From: Acestrorhynchus altus
Lineage: Eukaryota; Chordata; Actinopteri; Characiformes; Acestrorhynchidae
DNA: 64,000 bases
Assembly (NCBI GenBank): GCA_034509495.1
Contig: CM067503.1
Coordinates: forward strand, 1,613,437 to 1,677,436
Direction: 5' to 3'
The notes below the pieces were generated by a model. It made no database searches. It had not been told where the DNA came from and was given only the letters and a program-made list of their open reading frames with translations. Both the position numbers and the translations under genes were made by a program. Shown in pieces: positions 54,151 through 64,000 of this stretch. The number at the start of each line of letters is the position of its first letter. Positions within the stretch are counted from its first letter, which is position 1.

Positions 54151-56136
54151 CTGGGATGACCAGTTAGCACATTTTAATAAATTGGCCTCTGATAATTCAT
54201 CACACAGTAACGAACAGGGCAACAGGAGTAAGTCCCGTAATTTGTTACACGTTTGAATTGAGCGGATTAATATTGAGCAGACCAACTTTAGAGGTGTTAC
54301 CTATCATTTGAATATGACTCTGGATTTAATTAGTTAAGATCACACCCCAAACACAGCCAATAACAAACGAGTGTCCTTCAGGACAACTGTTAACGCTTCC
54401 GAGTGGCCCCAGCCAGAGTCAATCATATCTAAAAATGCACTGTAACGGTGTTCAAATGGCGCTGCAATATTTGCAAATGCACGTCAATATTTTCCGATGC
54501 TCCAGGCCAATATTCTCGCACATCAGAAAGCGGTCACACACGCCCACCAGTCGGCCTCTTTGACTTGACGTCAACCGTTTCAGCTACTGAGCAATGAGAA
54601 ATGAATCAGAAGCGCAGAGCCTCAGCCTGGACGCACCAGGCCAACAGACTACCAAAGCAACAGCATGATCGAGAGAGCACCACCTACCCGCTACCCTGGG
54701 TCATCTCACCTGCATGGCAGCCGGAATCTTTGAGAGATCAAAATTGTCATATGACCTGGGATTCCAATCGCATCAAAATTGTCAGTAATTTCTTCACCAA
54801 ACGCCTTTCTTGGACTGGTTCTGTTCAGGCTGGTATGAACTCGGTGGCTGCAACGTCCCTGCTCACACCAGTGGTAGACTGATCTGAGGATACGTCACAA
54901 ATATGTCATCAGCAGATGCCTGCATACATCAAACGGAAGTGAGAACATGGTAGCCTGTGATAGGACAGACTCAAGTGAAAGCAGATGTTTCTGTTTATCT
55001 CAAAAAGCAAACATGGATCAAATATGGATGGAACTTTTATGAGTATGATATGCACACCATGCAGACTAATGGTAAGGCCATTACATTGTACATCTAGACC
55101 TGCCCATGTTTTCTGAAACCATACTAACCTTGGTTCTGCCTAAAAACAACCGAGTTTGTTAGTGAAATGAATGGTTCAAAATTAGGTTCACAAAATTAGC
55201 CTCTCAACCTCCTCATTGGTCTGATCATTGGAGAACATGATCAGGGACAGCGTCCCCTACACTGAGCATGCCGAGAGGAAGACTTACCAGTTTCATTTTA
55301 CACTCATTTGAATTTGGTTTATTGTTTTGACAGAATTCATCAATAAAAATCTCAACAACCTGATTATTGCATAGTTCTATTCTGCTGGAATATTACAGGA
55401 AACCCATTTTCCAGTAACACCAGTAAAATAACACTTTAGCACCAAGTGACATTCACAGTCCAATCTCTTTTCCACTAAATATTTGATGGTAACCAGCCCA
55501 CTTCACACCACATTGCTGTCAGATCAGCCTGTAATCACCGCAGCAGCAAAAACGACAGCCGCAGGTCAGCGGGAACTGGGCGCAACCAATTTGAATTGGT
55601 TCTCGCCGCAGGGTGTACAGGAGAAACCGCCATGCCAGTCCTCGCGACTCAGCAGATGAATATGGATGAGCTCCCAGCGACTCGCGTGTTCCTGACTGCA
55701 TTTCATACATCACTCCTCGCCGGAGTTCAGCACAGGAGGACGCGGGCTGGCGCCATCGCACTGTGATGATCACAGAAACTGATCCCAGACCAGCAGCTTC
55801 CCTCAGATTGTTGATGCAGGTTCAGCAGATGCCATCAGGTAGCCTCCAATCACCAGTATGAATTAGTGTAATTATGCTAAGATGGGTGTCACATTCCGGG
55901 GAACCTTATCTAGAAGAACTGACCTGTATTTGACTGTAAGCGAGAGTGGCAGCTGCCCACTGTCTCCAATTACTGACACTAGTGTCCAGATTATAATTTC
56001 AACCAGCTTCTCAAATGTGTAATGACACTTATTAGACTGGAATTAATGGAGATAGTGCCAATTTAAAAACTTTGAACCCCTTTTACTGACACTTCTTCCA
56101 AATCACTTTCCTCTCTTTTCTCTCTATTTTCTTTCT
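54151..56136. other. Non-coding stretch, mostly single-copy
   Basis: Nearly 2 kb without recognised repeats. 54400-54620 has GCAATATTTGCAAATGCACG and TTGACTTGACGTCAACCG (inverted TTGAC...GTCAA, CRE-like TGACGTCA), which could be regulatory. The minus frame at 55519-55773 has no splice context. No gene supported. Confidence 0.4.
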
Positions 56137-57175
56137 TCCATCCATCCATCCATCCATCTATCCATCCATCCATCCATCCATTCTTTCTTTCTTTCTTCTC
56201 TTCTTTTCTTCTTTCTTTCATTTTCATTGATTGATTCTCTTTTCTTTCTTTCTTTCTTTCTTTCTTTTTCTTTTCTTTCTTTCTTTCTTTTCTTTTCAAT
56301 AATTGATCTTCTTTCTTTCTTCTTTCTTTCTTTCTTTCTTTCTTCTTTTCATTGATTGGATTCTTTCTTTCTTTCTTTCTCTCTTTCTTTCTTTCTTCGC
56401 TTTCATTGATTGATTCTTTCTTTCTTCTTCATTTTCATTGATTAATTTTCTTTCTTTCATTTCCTTTCATTTTCATTACTTGATCTCTTTCTTTCATTTC
56501 TCTTTCTTTCTTTCATTTTCATTGATTGATCGATCTCTTTTTTCTTTTTCTTTCATTTTCATTTCATTAATTTATCTTTCTTTCATTTCTTCTTTCATTT
56601 TCATTGATTCCTTTCTTTCTTTCTTTCTTTTCTTTCTTTCTCTTTCATTTTCATTTTCATTGATTGATTCTTTCTTTCTTTCTTTCTTCTTTCATTTTCT
56701 TTCTTCTTTTCATTTTCATTGATTAATTCTTTCTTTCTTTCTTTCTTTCTTTCTTTTCTTTTCATTTTCATTTTCATTGATTATCTTTCTTTCATTTCTT
56801 TCTTCTTTCATTATTTGACATTGATTCTTTCTTTCTTCTTCTTATTTCTTTTCATTTTCATTGGATTGATCTCTTTCTTTCTTTCTTCTTTCTTTTCTTC
56901 TTTCATTTTCTCATTTCTCATTAATTGATTCTTTCTTCTTTCTTTTCTGTTTCCTTTCTTTCATTTTCATTGATTCTTTCTCTTTCTTTCTTTCTTTCTT
57001 TCTTTCTTCTTCTTTTCTTTCATTTTTCTATATTTACGATTGATTCTTTCTTCATTTCTTTCTTCTTCATTTTCATTGATTGATCTTCTTTCTTCTTCAT
57101 TTTCTTTCTTTCTTTTCATTTTCATTGATTGATTCTTTCTTTTCTTTCTTTCTTTCTCTTTCTTTTCTTCTTTTG
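56137..57175 (+). repeat. 1-kb polypyrimidine tract, TTTC/CCAT with TTCATTGATTGATT insertions
   Basis: Starts with (CCAT)n (56137-56180), then (TTCT)n blocks punctuated roughly every 60-110 bp by CATTTTCATTGATTGATTC. The strand asymmetry (almost no purines except in the spacer) gives triplex-forming potential. Irregular TTCTT/TTTCTT lengths suggest slippage or assembly error. Confidence 0.95.
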
Positions 57176-58289
57176 CAGGGTGATGTAAACTTCTTCATTA
57201 AAGCTGAAAGCTTTATTGCCTCACTCTTGGTAAACATAATGAAATGATTCACCCATCAATTATACACCTAGAGGTGCTAAAAGCCTAGAAACCTCATGAT
57301 TTTCTGCAAATATGGAGATAAATGAGTCTCATAAAACTTCGCTCAGATTTTCTACACATCCAAAATAGATGAGAAGAACAAATCAAACAGAGGACACACA
57401 GCTAAGACATTTATTGATTGAGTGAAGTGACCCAATATTACAGGTCTGTGAGGACAAACATGTGAACCTTCAGGATCAGCAGATCATTTGAACGTGAAAT
57501 TAGAGGTGTTTCAGTCAATGGGAGACAATCAGAGTGTGAATGGGGTGTCCTGTTTTATTTAAAGAACAGGATCCATTTAGGCCTGATCTTCAGCATGTTT
57601 CAGGTTGGTGTGGTGCAACGCACACCACCAGAAAGCCCCCACACTGGAAATTCACCCCTAGTTCACACACCAGTATGCTGCTCTGGTGCTCATTTTCCTC
57701 AATAAATAAATAAATAAGTGTAATATTTTTGACTCTTTTGTTTGATTTGGTTCCTTATCTACTTTTATGACTTACATTTATGCAGAAATATAATAGTAGC
57801 AATTAAGGTCAATCCATGTCTAAGGTGACCAATCTGGAACTGTTCTTGTTGTTTAATATTTAATGTGATATTTCGTGATGTTAATGTGTTGGTGTTCAGG
57901 ATTCCATTTAAAAGTCTGTGTACAGAGTTCATTGCTTCATAGAAAGCCCACTAGCATGATCCGAGACAGCACCATTTTGTCTCTGTAGGATTTGGCCTGA
58001 GAATCTGTTAGTTTACTTCACATGTTAATAGTTCAGGTTCTTAAACTTAGGAAACTATAGGCACTTTGCAGTTTAATTTTTCTTTGATTTGATCTACTTT
58101 TATTCACCAAGAAATGAACATGTATTTTTAGGAGGTAATTGTTATATTCAGGAGATTCAATGCTACCAAAAATTGTCTCAAATTGGAAATTATCATCAGT
58201 AAAGCTAGCTGAAAATCGATCTGTTGATGAATTATTCAGAAACTTATTAGACTGTAATAATTATAAGTTCTTCAAATGCTTGATAGTGA
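57176..58289. other. Non-coding stretch, nothing recognised
   Basis: Contains (AAAT)n at about 57701-57716. No supported feature. 58240-58289 leads into the next VNTR element. Confidence 0.4.
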
Positions 58290-58910
58290 TCCAGATAAAA
58301 CAACAACAACAACAAACCTGAATGTCCTTTTTATTGTATTACTTTTGTGTGTATCAGCATTATCCCTTCTCGTGACTTTTATTCTGAAATTTGAAACAGT
58401 CCTTCCGCTCATTTTCCTCTATAACCCAATATCTGGGTCAGTGATGTAATTAGCCCTGCCCCTCTCTGATCAGTCAGTCTGTATGTAGGTTGTTACCAGC
58501 CCCGCCTCCTCTCTGATCAGTCAGAGTCTGTATGCAGGTTGATCATCAGCCCCGCCCCCTCTCTCTGATCAGTCAGAGTCTGTGTGCAGGTTGATTATCA
58601 GCCCCGCCCCCTCTCTCTGATCAGTCAGAGTCTGTGTGCAGGTTTATCATCAGCCCCGCCCCCTCTCTCTGATCAGTCAGAGTCTGTAGGCGTGGTTGAC
58701 TATCAGCCCCTACTCTCTCTCTGGATCAGTCAGAGTCTGTATGTGCTGATCATCAGCCCTCTCTCTGATCAGTCAGAGTCTGTATGCAGGTTGATCATCA
58801 GCCCCGCCCCCTCTCTCTGATCAGTCACATGGACAGAGCAGTAAACATGCACTGGAAGCTTCTTTGGTTTTTAAAATGGGATTTATTTTATCTGAAAACA
58901 AGGAATCGAG
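58290..58910 (+). mobile_element. 52-bp-VNTR dispersed element, copy H (about 8 units)
   Basis: Left flank ACAAACCTGAATGTCCTTTT, CTTCTCGTGACTTTTATTCT and ATAACCCAATATCTGGGTCA, then about eight units at 58450-58826. Three have lost or altered the GC box (CCCTGCCCC, CCCCTACTC and a deletion). Right flank ACATGGACAGAGCAGTAAAC, then TGGAAGCTTCTTTGG and TTAAAATGGGATTTATTTT. The longest array of the family here. Confidence 0.9.
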
Positions 58911-59429
58911 TGAATTTGAGCTGTTTTCTGAGCTGAATTACTCTCTGATGATGAGACCTTACAGTAGTTTATTATAGTGTATCGTGTCTGTAGGTCTTTT
59001 TGATCCTGAGTTATGATGCTTAGAAAACAGCATGTAACTGCCAGCAAAGTATGGATTTGAGCTTCTAAGAGTTAAACCCTGCTGTGGAGGAAAATAATAT
59101 ACAGGACAACAATGACCACAATCACCAACACTGGAGACCTACTGGTTTTACCAGTGATGTAGTTTTTTCTTTTAAACCAAAAATTAATTAACAAGCAGGA
59201 GGTGTTTGTCTCTTCAGGCAACCTTTCACATATGTTTCCTTCATTTAACTGTGTATAATGTTCATGAAACTCAAAGAAAATAAATATGAAATATTAATGA
59301 AAATCATATAAATACCATTTTCTCAGTCAAACGTCCCAAATGTCCACTACAAATATCTAATATATGTATGAGTTGTTTCTACTCTCTCCAGTCTATCAGT
59401 TGCTCTCTTATCTATCACTTTGTGGTTCT
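58911..59429. other. Non-coding stretch, nothing recognised
   Basis: No supported feature. Confidence 0.4.
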
Positions 59430-59970
59430 ATATTTCCAGACTGTAGTTCATCTGTTTCTCTGCAGACTTTATTCTCCTCCTTTCACCCTGATCTTCACTG
59501 ATCAGGACCCCACAGGACCACCACAGAGCAGCTATTATGTGGGTGGTGGGTCATTCTCAGCACTGCAGTCACACTGACATGGTGGTGGTGTGTTAGTGTG
59601 TGTTGCTGGTACGAGTGGATCAGACACAGCAGTGCTGCTGGAGTGTTTAAACCCCTCAGTGTCACTGCTGGACCGAGAACAGTCCACCAAACAGAAACGT
59701 CCAGCCGACAGCGTCCTGTGAGCAGCGTCCTGTGAGCAGCGTCCTGTGAGCACTGATGAAGAACTAGAGGACGACCAACACAAGCTGTGCAGAAACAGAT
59801 GAGCTTCTGTCTCTGACTTTACATCTATAAGGTGGAGACACTCGGTAGGAGTGTCTAATAAAGTGAACAGTGAGTGGACACAGTGTTTAAACACTCCAGC
59901 AGCACTGCTGCGTCTGATCCATCAAGTGTTGCTGTAGTGCTGAGAATGACCCACCACCCGCATAATAACT
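59430..59970. mobile_element. Palindromic MITE copy, most complete
   Basis: Left half: CCAGACTGTAGTTCATCTGT, GTGGGTGGTGGGTCATTCTC, GATCAGACACAGCAGTGCTG and GGAGTGTTTAAACCCC. Middle: three copies of GCGTCCTGTGAGCA. Right half, complementary to the left: GTTTAAACACTCCAGCAGCA, then GAGAATGACCCACCACCCGC. The two halves form long imperfect inverted repeats. No coding capacity; seven copies in the window. Confidence 0.85.
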
Positions 59971-60108
59971 CAAGTTCTTGTTGTCAGGATCTATTGTCCA
60001 CACTCTTATGGGCCCTTTCTTATGATCTTTCTTTTTGATCACAAATCCACCAGCACCACAGATACCACTTCTGTAGCCATGACTGAGTTCCTTGAGACTC
60101 CCTGACAA
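59971..60108 (-). pseudogene. Open segment beside the MITE, possible gene fragment
   Basis: The minus strand reads about 45 codons without a stop (SGSLKELSHGYRSGICGAGG, then FVIKKKDHKKGPIRVWTIDP and DNKNL), with a plausible protein composition. It has no ATG at its head, and a weak AG acceptor precedes it. It runs straight into the MITE at 59970. It could be a relic of the same unit as 60220-60563, or chance. I do not recognise it. Confidence 0.3.
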
Positions 60109-60219
60109 CTTACGACCTCACACAAGGGTTTGAACGCTGATTGGTCGGTGTCAAACGTGTAGCGTAGTCTCCCAATCAAGACACAGCACAGGTTCATAAC
60201 CTGACATCGTTAAAGACAA

Positions 60220-60563
60220 TCATATCATACAGTGTGATCCTGACATCAGTTCTTCATGACAGGGATCTTCACTTAGGTGTCCTGTGATTGTGGTCCATTG
60301 TGTCACGATTGCATCACTCCTGCGAATCTGCTGTAACTCTCGGTAAGGCCGAGGCCTCGTGGTTGCTTTGCACTTCACTCCAGCACAAAGGTTGTAGCGC
60401 GGCGGCAGAGGTGCAGCTCCGTCCTTGATGTTCCTGAAACTCAGGGTGTCAGCTGCTGCCCCCCGGGGTGTGAACTGCATTAGTGGGGGAATGCGCACAC
60501 ACTCGAGATGAGAGCGAGGAACATACGAGGAGCGCACTGTAGCCTGCAGGTGCACTGCAACAT
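60220..60563 (-). CDS. Candidate coding exon or gene fragment, unrecognised
   Basis: On the minus strand a pyrimidine-rich acceptor (TTTTTTTCTCGTCTCCACCAG) precedes an open stretch of 113 codons ending in TGA at 60222-60220. It starts in phase needing one base from a previous exon: DVAVHLQATVRSSYVPRSHL, then ECVRIPPLMQFTPRGAAADT and on to GHLSEDPCHEELMSGSHCMI. Third positions are varied and first/second positions protein-like, unlike the window's other frames. A possible internal donor, AAGTGAAG, lies at about 60274-60267, which would end the exon earlier. I do not recognise the sequence. It could be an exon of a gene beyond the window edge, a processed relic or part of a transposon. Confidence 0.4.
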
Positions 60564-60626
60564 CTGGTGGAGACGAGAAAAAAATGAATACGCCTGACAT
60601 TCTTCAAATGACAAGTTTTAATTGGG

Positions 60627-60671
<45 letters not shown>

Positions 60672-60914
60672 CTAAATCTGCTGCTAATAATGCAGTGGGA
60701 TTTTCACATACATGGCATCTTAAGTGTGTCATTTATAGCGAATATGGAGCGAATGTAGCTCAGTTTTCATATCGTATTTCAAATGAATCGTGTTTTAGAG
60801 TAAATAGAGCATCTGAAACATTAGAAGATATAGGTTTTGTTTCCATCATTTCATTCAGAAAAATAAACTGACATATACTTTTCTTTACATGTAGAGCAAC
60901 ATACTTCAAGATTT
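60564..60914. other. Non-coding stretch with a (GT)n run
   Basis: GT run at 60629-60670. Nothing else recognised. Confidence 0.5.
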
Positions 60915-61005
60915 CAAGATGCCTTGCTCAAGGGCACTTCAGTGAACCGGCGACCTTCCAGTCGCAAGGCTGCTTCCCGAACCAAGAGGCCTCAGCTGCC
61001 CTTGT
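60915..61005 (-). mobile_element. tRNA-derived SINE fragment, minus orientation
   Basis: GATGCCTTGCTCAAGGGCAC, GACCTTCCAGTCGCAAGGCT and GAGGCCTCAGCTGCCCTTG are the complement of the SINE head and first body segment seen at 43412. Confidence 0.65.
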
Positions 61006-61199
61006 TCATGATGTTCACGCAGGTTCACGGTTTAACTTGTGTTTAAATATCAATTTCATTTGTGTTAACATTGATTTGATTGATTTATTTGACGTGTCTG
61101 TGTGAGCTGTGTAATCTCAGGTCGGGAGGTCACGTCTCTTGTCGTTTGTCTTCCAGTTGACTCTGTGCAGAGGGACGGACGGTGTTCCTCCTGCAGGTA
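61006..61199. other. Non-coding spacer with a micro-exon-like segment
   Basis: A 40-bp segment at 61157-61196 is bordered by TTGTCTTCCAG and GTAGTC. No frame partner exists in the window, so it is not called. Confidence 0.35.
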
Positions 61200-61470
61200 G
61201 TCGGGATTGGAGCTGGTGTGTGTTCGCCGAGTGAAAGCAGCAGTGATGGATCTCTCTCTGCCACTAATGAACTGCGTTTAACAATAAAATGCGTTGGGAA
61301 ACGGAACGTTTCATTTAGAAGAAGATCAATGGCAGCGAAGGGGGCCTGGCCCTCGCTCTCTCGGCGTATCGCTGGCGGGCTTGTGTTCCGGCTGCCACGC
61401 CATCAATCACCCGCCGGAAGAACAAGCAGATCGATCAAACCTGCCACTCGGGGGAGATGGGGGAGGGGGT
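61200..61470. promoter_or_regulatory. Possible conserved non-coding element
   Basis: Repeat-free block including CCACTAATGAACTGCG, TTAACAATAAAATGCG, GAAGATCAATGGCAGC, CGCCATCAATCACCCG and GATCGATCAAACCTG. The repeated ATCAAT/GATCAA words are HNF6/CUX- and homeodomain-like. Two overlapping plus frames and none with splice support argue for non-coding. Confidence 0.4.
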
Positions 61471-61506
61471 AAAACAAGACATTCGTGGAACGAAGAGAAG
61501 GGTAGT

Positions 61507-61551
<45 letters not shown>

Positions 61552-62159
61552 AGCGCACTTGTGGAAGCTGCTAATTGTTGGGTGTGTTTCCGGGGGTCCC
61601 GGCCTCTGAGGTGGGTGGGCCGGGGAGGGGGAGCAGGCTTGAAAAGCAAGAATGAGTGATGGTGAACAGGGTCAGGAAGCTTTCCATCACCTCGGCCTCC
61701 ATCTGTGAGGAGACAGTTCATAATTCCAGGCATCTGCTTGTGTTTAGCGTTTAGTGAGTGTTCTCTTAATGCTGCTGCGCTCTCTCTGGCCCCGCCCCCT
61801 CAGCTCTCAGGTGCAGGATTTGCGGCCTAGAGCCCACTCACCCCCACTTATTAACGTCCCCTGTATGCCAAGGTAGTCCATCAACCAAGACTTGTTTCTG
61901 AAATGCGCTGCTTTCGTTTTACACAAGATTGAAAGCCTGATCCGGACAGGATTAAGGGAATGTGTCCTGATGGAGTTTTCTCTTCTACAAAAGTGATTTT
62001 TTTTCTCTAAAATTATTTATTTATTTATTTATTTTTGTATTTTTCTAGTTGTAGAAGCTGATTCACCTTCATAGTTATTTCTAGGCTCTTCAAATGTGTC
62101 TTCATTTGACACATATTGACAGAATATGGATATTGGATAAGCCCAGATAAATGGTGAGG
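61471..62159. other. Non-coding stretch with a (GA)n run
   Basis: GA run at 61517-61549 and (TTTA)n at 62016-62035. Nothing else recognised. Confidence 0.5.
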
Positions 62160-62255
62160 GTTGGTGTAACAGTGGAGGAGGCAGGGGATAGGGCAGATGG
62201 AGACAGATGATCCGCTGTGGCAACCCCTAAAGGGAGCAGCCGAAAGAAGAAGAAA
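62160..62255 (+). mobile_element. Non-LTR retrotransposon 3' tail
   Basis: GATGATCCGCTGTGGCAACC, then CCTAAAGGGAGCAGCCGAAA and a (GAA)n end at 62245-62253. It is a 3' tail I recognise as common to teleost LINEs. It abuts the left edge of the VNTR element. Confidence 0.6.
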
Positions 62256-62710
62256 TCTGTTGCAAAATTTTGAGCTGAAATTGTAATAAATGTCATAACA
62301 TTCACAATATTTGACAGTAGTCCAAAAAATGTAATGCCCTTCATTATTTTTGTTATTTATGTTTATATCAGAATTTTCCATTCTGTAGACTTTTATTCTG
62401 AAATTCTGAAAATGAACACTGTGTGCAAAGAAGCTAAACAGTCCTCATTTTCCTCTATAACCCAATATCTGGGTCAGTGATGTCATCAGCCCCGCCCCCT
62501 CTCTCTGATCAGTCAGAGTCTGTATGCAGGTTGATCATCAGCCCCGCCCCCTCTCTCTGATCAGTCAGAGTCTGTATGCAGGTTGATCATCAGCCCCGCC
62601 CCCTCTCTCTGATCAGTCAGAATCTGTATGCAGGTTGATCATGTTCATGTGGACAGAGCAGTAAACATGCACTGGAAGCTCCTTTGGCTTTTAAACTGGG
62701 ATTTAATAGA
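62256..62710 (+). mobile_element. 52-bp-VNTR dispersed element, copy I (3 units)
   Basis: Left part TTTTGAGCTGAAATTGTAAT, TAGTCCAAAAAATGTAATGC and GACTTTTATTCTGAAATTCT, then CCCAATATCTGGGTCAGTGA and TGTCATCAGCC. Three clean units at 62487-62640. Right flank GATCATGTTCATGTGGACAG, then AGCAGTAAACATGCACTGGA and AAACTGGGATTTAAT. All parts present, as in copy E. Confidence 0.9.
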
Positions 62711-63124
62711 GATTTTAAATAATAGTCCCCATAGAGAAGTACAGCCAATGGAATGTGACTCTGTCTCTTCACTTTCACATAAGAACTCCAGAACAGAATC
62801 AGAACCGTATGATCCAGAGTTACCCTTTCACATTGTAGAGTACATCTGGAGAATTTAAATGTAGGATGTTTTCTCACTACAGGAAATATTCTGTATGGGT
62901 CGACACCTCTATAGTACAGGAGGCACAACAAGACCACGGCATGAAGAGATGACCTGCTCCATTCACACATGGGTTGAGTTGGACATTATCTGTACTAGGT
63001 GGTGGGCAGGATAAAATCCAACTAATTCCCCAAATAACAGATTTGCAGTCACACGTGGCTCCTTCAGGTGATGTTCAGAAAGGTTCTGGGTTACCTGTTA
63101 TATGCGAAAGCAACTCTTGTGGCT
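62711..63124. other. Non-coding stretch with a small Tc1 MITE piece
   Basis: CCATAGAGAAGTACAGCCAA at about 62727 matches the Tc1 MITE interior (GGAGAAGTACTGCCAGTAGA). Nothing else recognised. Confidence 0.4.
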
Positions 63125-63292
63125 GGATGCAATCAAATCCTCACAGCAATGCTCCAGAATCTTGTAGAACGTCTTCCTTGAACAGTGGAGACGTTTACTC
63201 CAACAAAAGCCGGATAAACTCTTTTTAAAACCCTTGATTTCAGAAGAAACAGTGATCGAGCAGGTGACCCAATACATTTGCCCATATAGAGA
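63125..63292 (+). mobile_element. Tc1-derived MITE, right terminal part
   Basis: ATGCAATCAAATCCTCACAG, CAATGCTCCAGAATCTTGTA, GATTTCAGAAGAAACAGTGA and the end AGGTGACCCAATACATTTGC plus CCATATAGAGA, closely matching 31424-31585. Confidence 0.75.
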
Positions 63293-64000
63293 TTCTTGAC
63301 CTTCAAGCACAAGACATGTCTCAGCTGATCTTCTACATTTAGGATATGTAAATGAATCCCTCCTCCCCTGATGAGGAAATGAGGAGAACAATGAAAGGTG
63401 TTAATCGGTTCAAACGTATTCAATCTCAAAGGCCTCAGTGACTTTGCTTCTCTCTGACTGAGAACGAGGGACAAAAGAGCAGACGTGAGTTTCGAGACTT
63501 CCACCTCGAAAGCCTTCAACTTCCAGATTCCATCAGCGCTGCTCTCCGAAGTGCACGCTCGCTGATATAATTACCAGCTTCTCCGGAGATTGACGGGAGA
63601 CGAGGCGCTGGCTTATGTGTGGAGTTAGAGGGTCGAAGGCTTGACGGTTCTTCAGGATGTCTCCTCAGCATCTTCTCGCCGTTAACCGCCAGCTCAGCGT
63701 CTCCTTGAGGGCCTTCAGTGACAATTTGAACGTGGGGAGAAAGCTTGAAGAGCACTCGCAGACATATGCTTCTGTTCAGCTCACCTTCTGAAGCACCCTG
63801 GAAAGGGGGTCAAAGCCAGATGTTAGGGGTTCTCGCATCCGGCAACTCCACGTCACGCCTGTTGGTGGAATATACAATCAAATCTAAATGCATTTGAGAC
63901 TTATCAACACACGGCAACTTAAACTCACTTATAGTTTCGGTTAAAGGACTCGTCTGGGGGAGGGGTTTGTTTTCACCTTACAAAATGTGGATCCATCTCA
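63293..64000. other. Non-coding stretch, single-copy
   Basis: Repeat-free, with several short minus-strand frames that lack splice context. A block around 63500-63760 could be regulatory but has no distinctive motif cluster. No gene supported. Confidence 0.4.

Noticed and set aside
61157..61196. 40-bp micro-exon bounded by TTCCAG and GTAGTC
   Set aside because: Splice-like dinucleotides alone are common; there is no partner exon and no conserved peptide to test.

Overview
The window looks like a stretch of nuclear chromosome from a teleost fish. The evidence is sparse short exons with GT/AG introns, dense (CA)n/(GT)n microsatellites, many decayed Tc1/mariner-like transposases, tRNA-derived SINEs, non-LTR retrotransposon tails and numerous minisatellites. 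One palindromic MITE-like family resembles, from memory, a repeat that is abundant in characiform fishes (tetras, piranhas), so an otophysan and perhaps a characin is my best guess; this is recall and not a search result. There are no bacterial features, CRISPR arrays, rRNA genes or convincing functional tRNA genes.

Layout. Bases 1-10160 are intronic or upstream sequence full of repeats. The only well supported gene lies on the + strand and contributes its last three coding exons (10161-10236, 20576-20685, 24148-24357), a roughly 1.6 kb 3' UTR and a poly(A) signal at 25919-25924. The visible 131 residues are helical, end in an acidic tail, and belong to a protein I could not name. The two introns (10.3 kb and 3.5 kb) hold minisatellites, a MITE hairpin and a homeodomain/POU-site-rich block that may be a conserved enhancer.

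From 26 kb to the end there is about 38 kb with no convincing complete gene. It alternates repeat clusters with blocks of non-repetitive, motif-rich sequence (27.4, 32.4-33.6, 33.8-34.3, 44.8, 46.8, 52.8-53.6 and 61.2-61.5 kb). These look like conserved non-coding elements, which would fit a gene desert beside a developmental regulator outside the window. One possible coding exon or gene fragment is on the minus strand at 60.2-60.6 kb, with a second open stretch beside it that is cut off by a MITE.

The most unusual signal is a dispersed repeat family present at nine loci in both orientations. It has a fixed left flank, an internal 52-bp tandem array (1 to about 8 units, each with a GC box and a TGATCA palindrome), and a fixed right flank where preserved. 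It behaves like an interspersed element carrying its own VNTR, and I do not recognise it as a named family. A second theme is the recurrence of 21-bp-period minisatellites at six or seven loci, with one core (TACTGAATCATT) shared by at least four of them.
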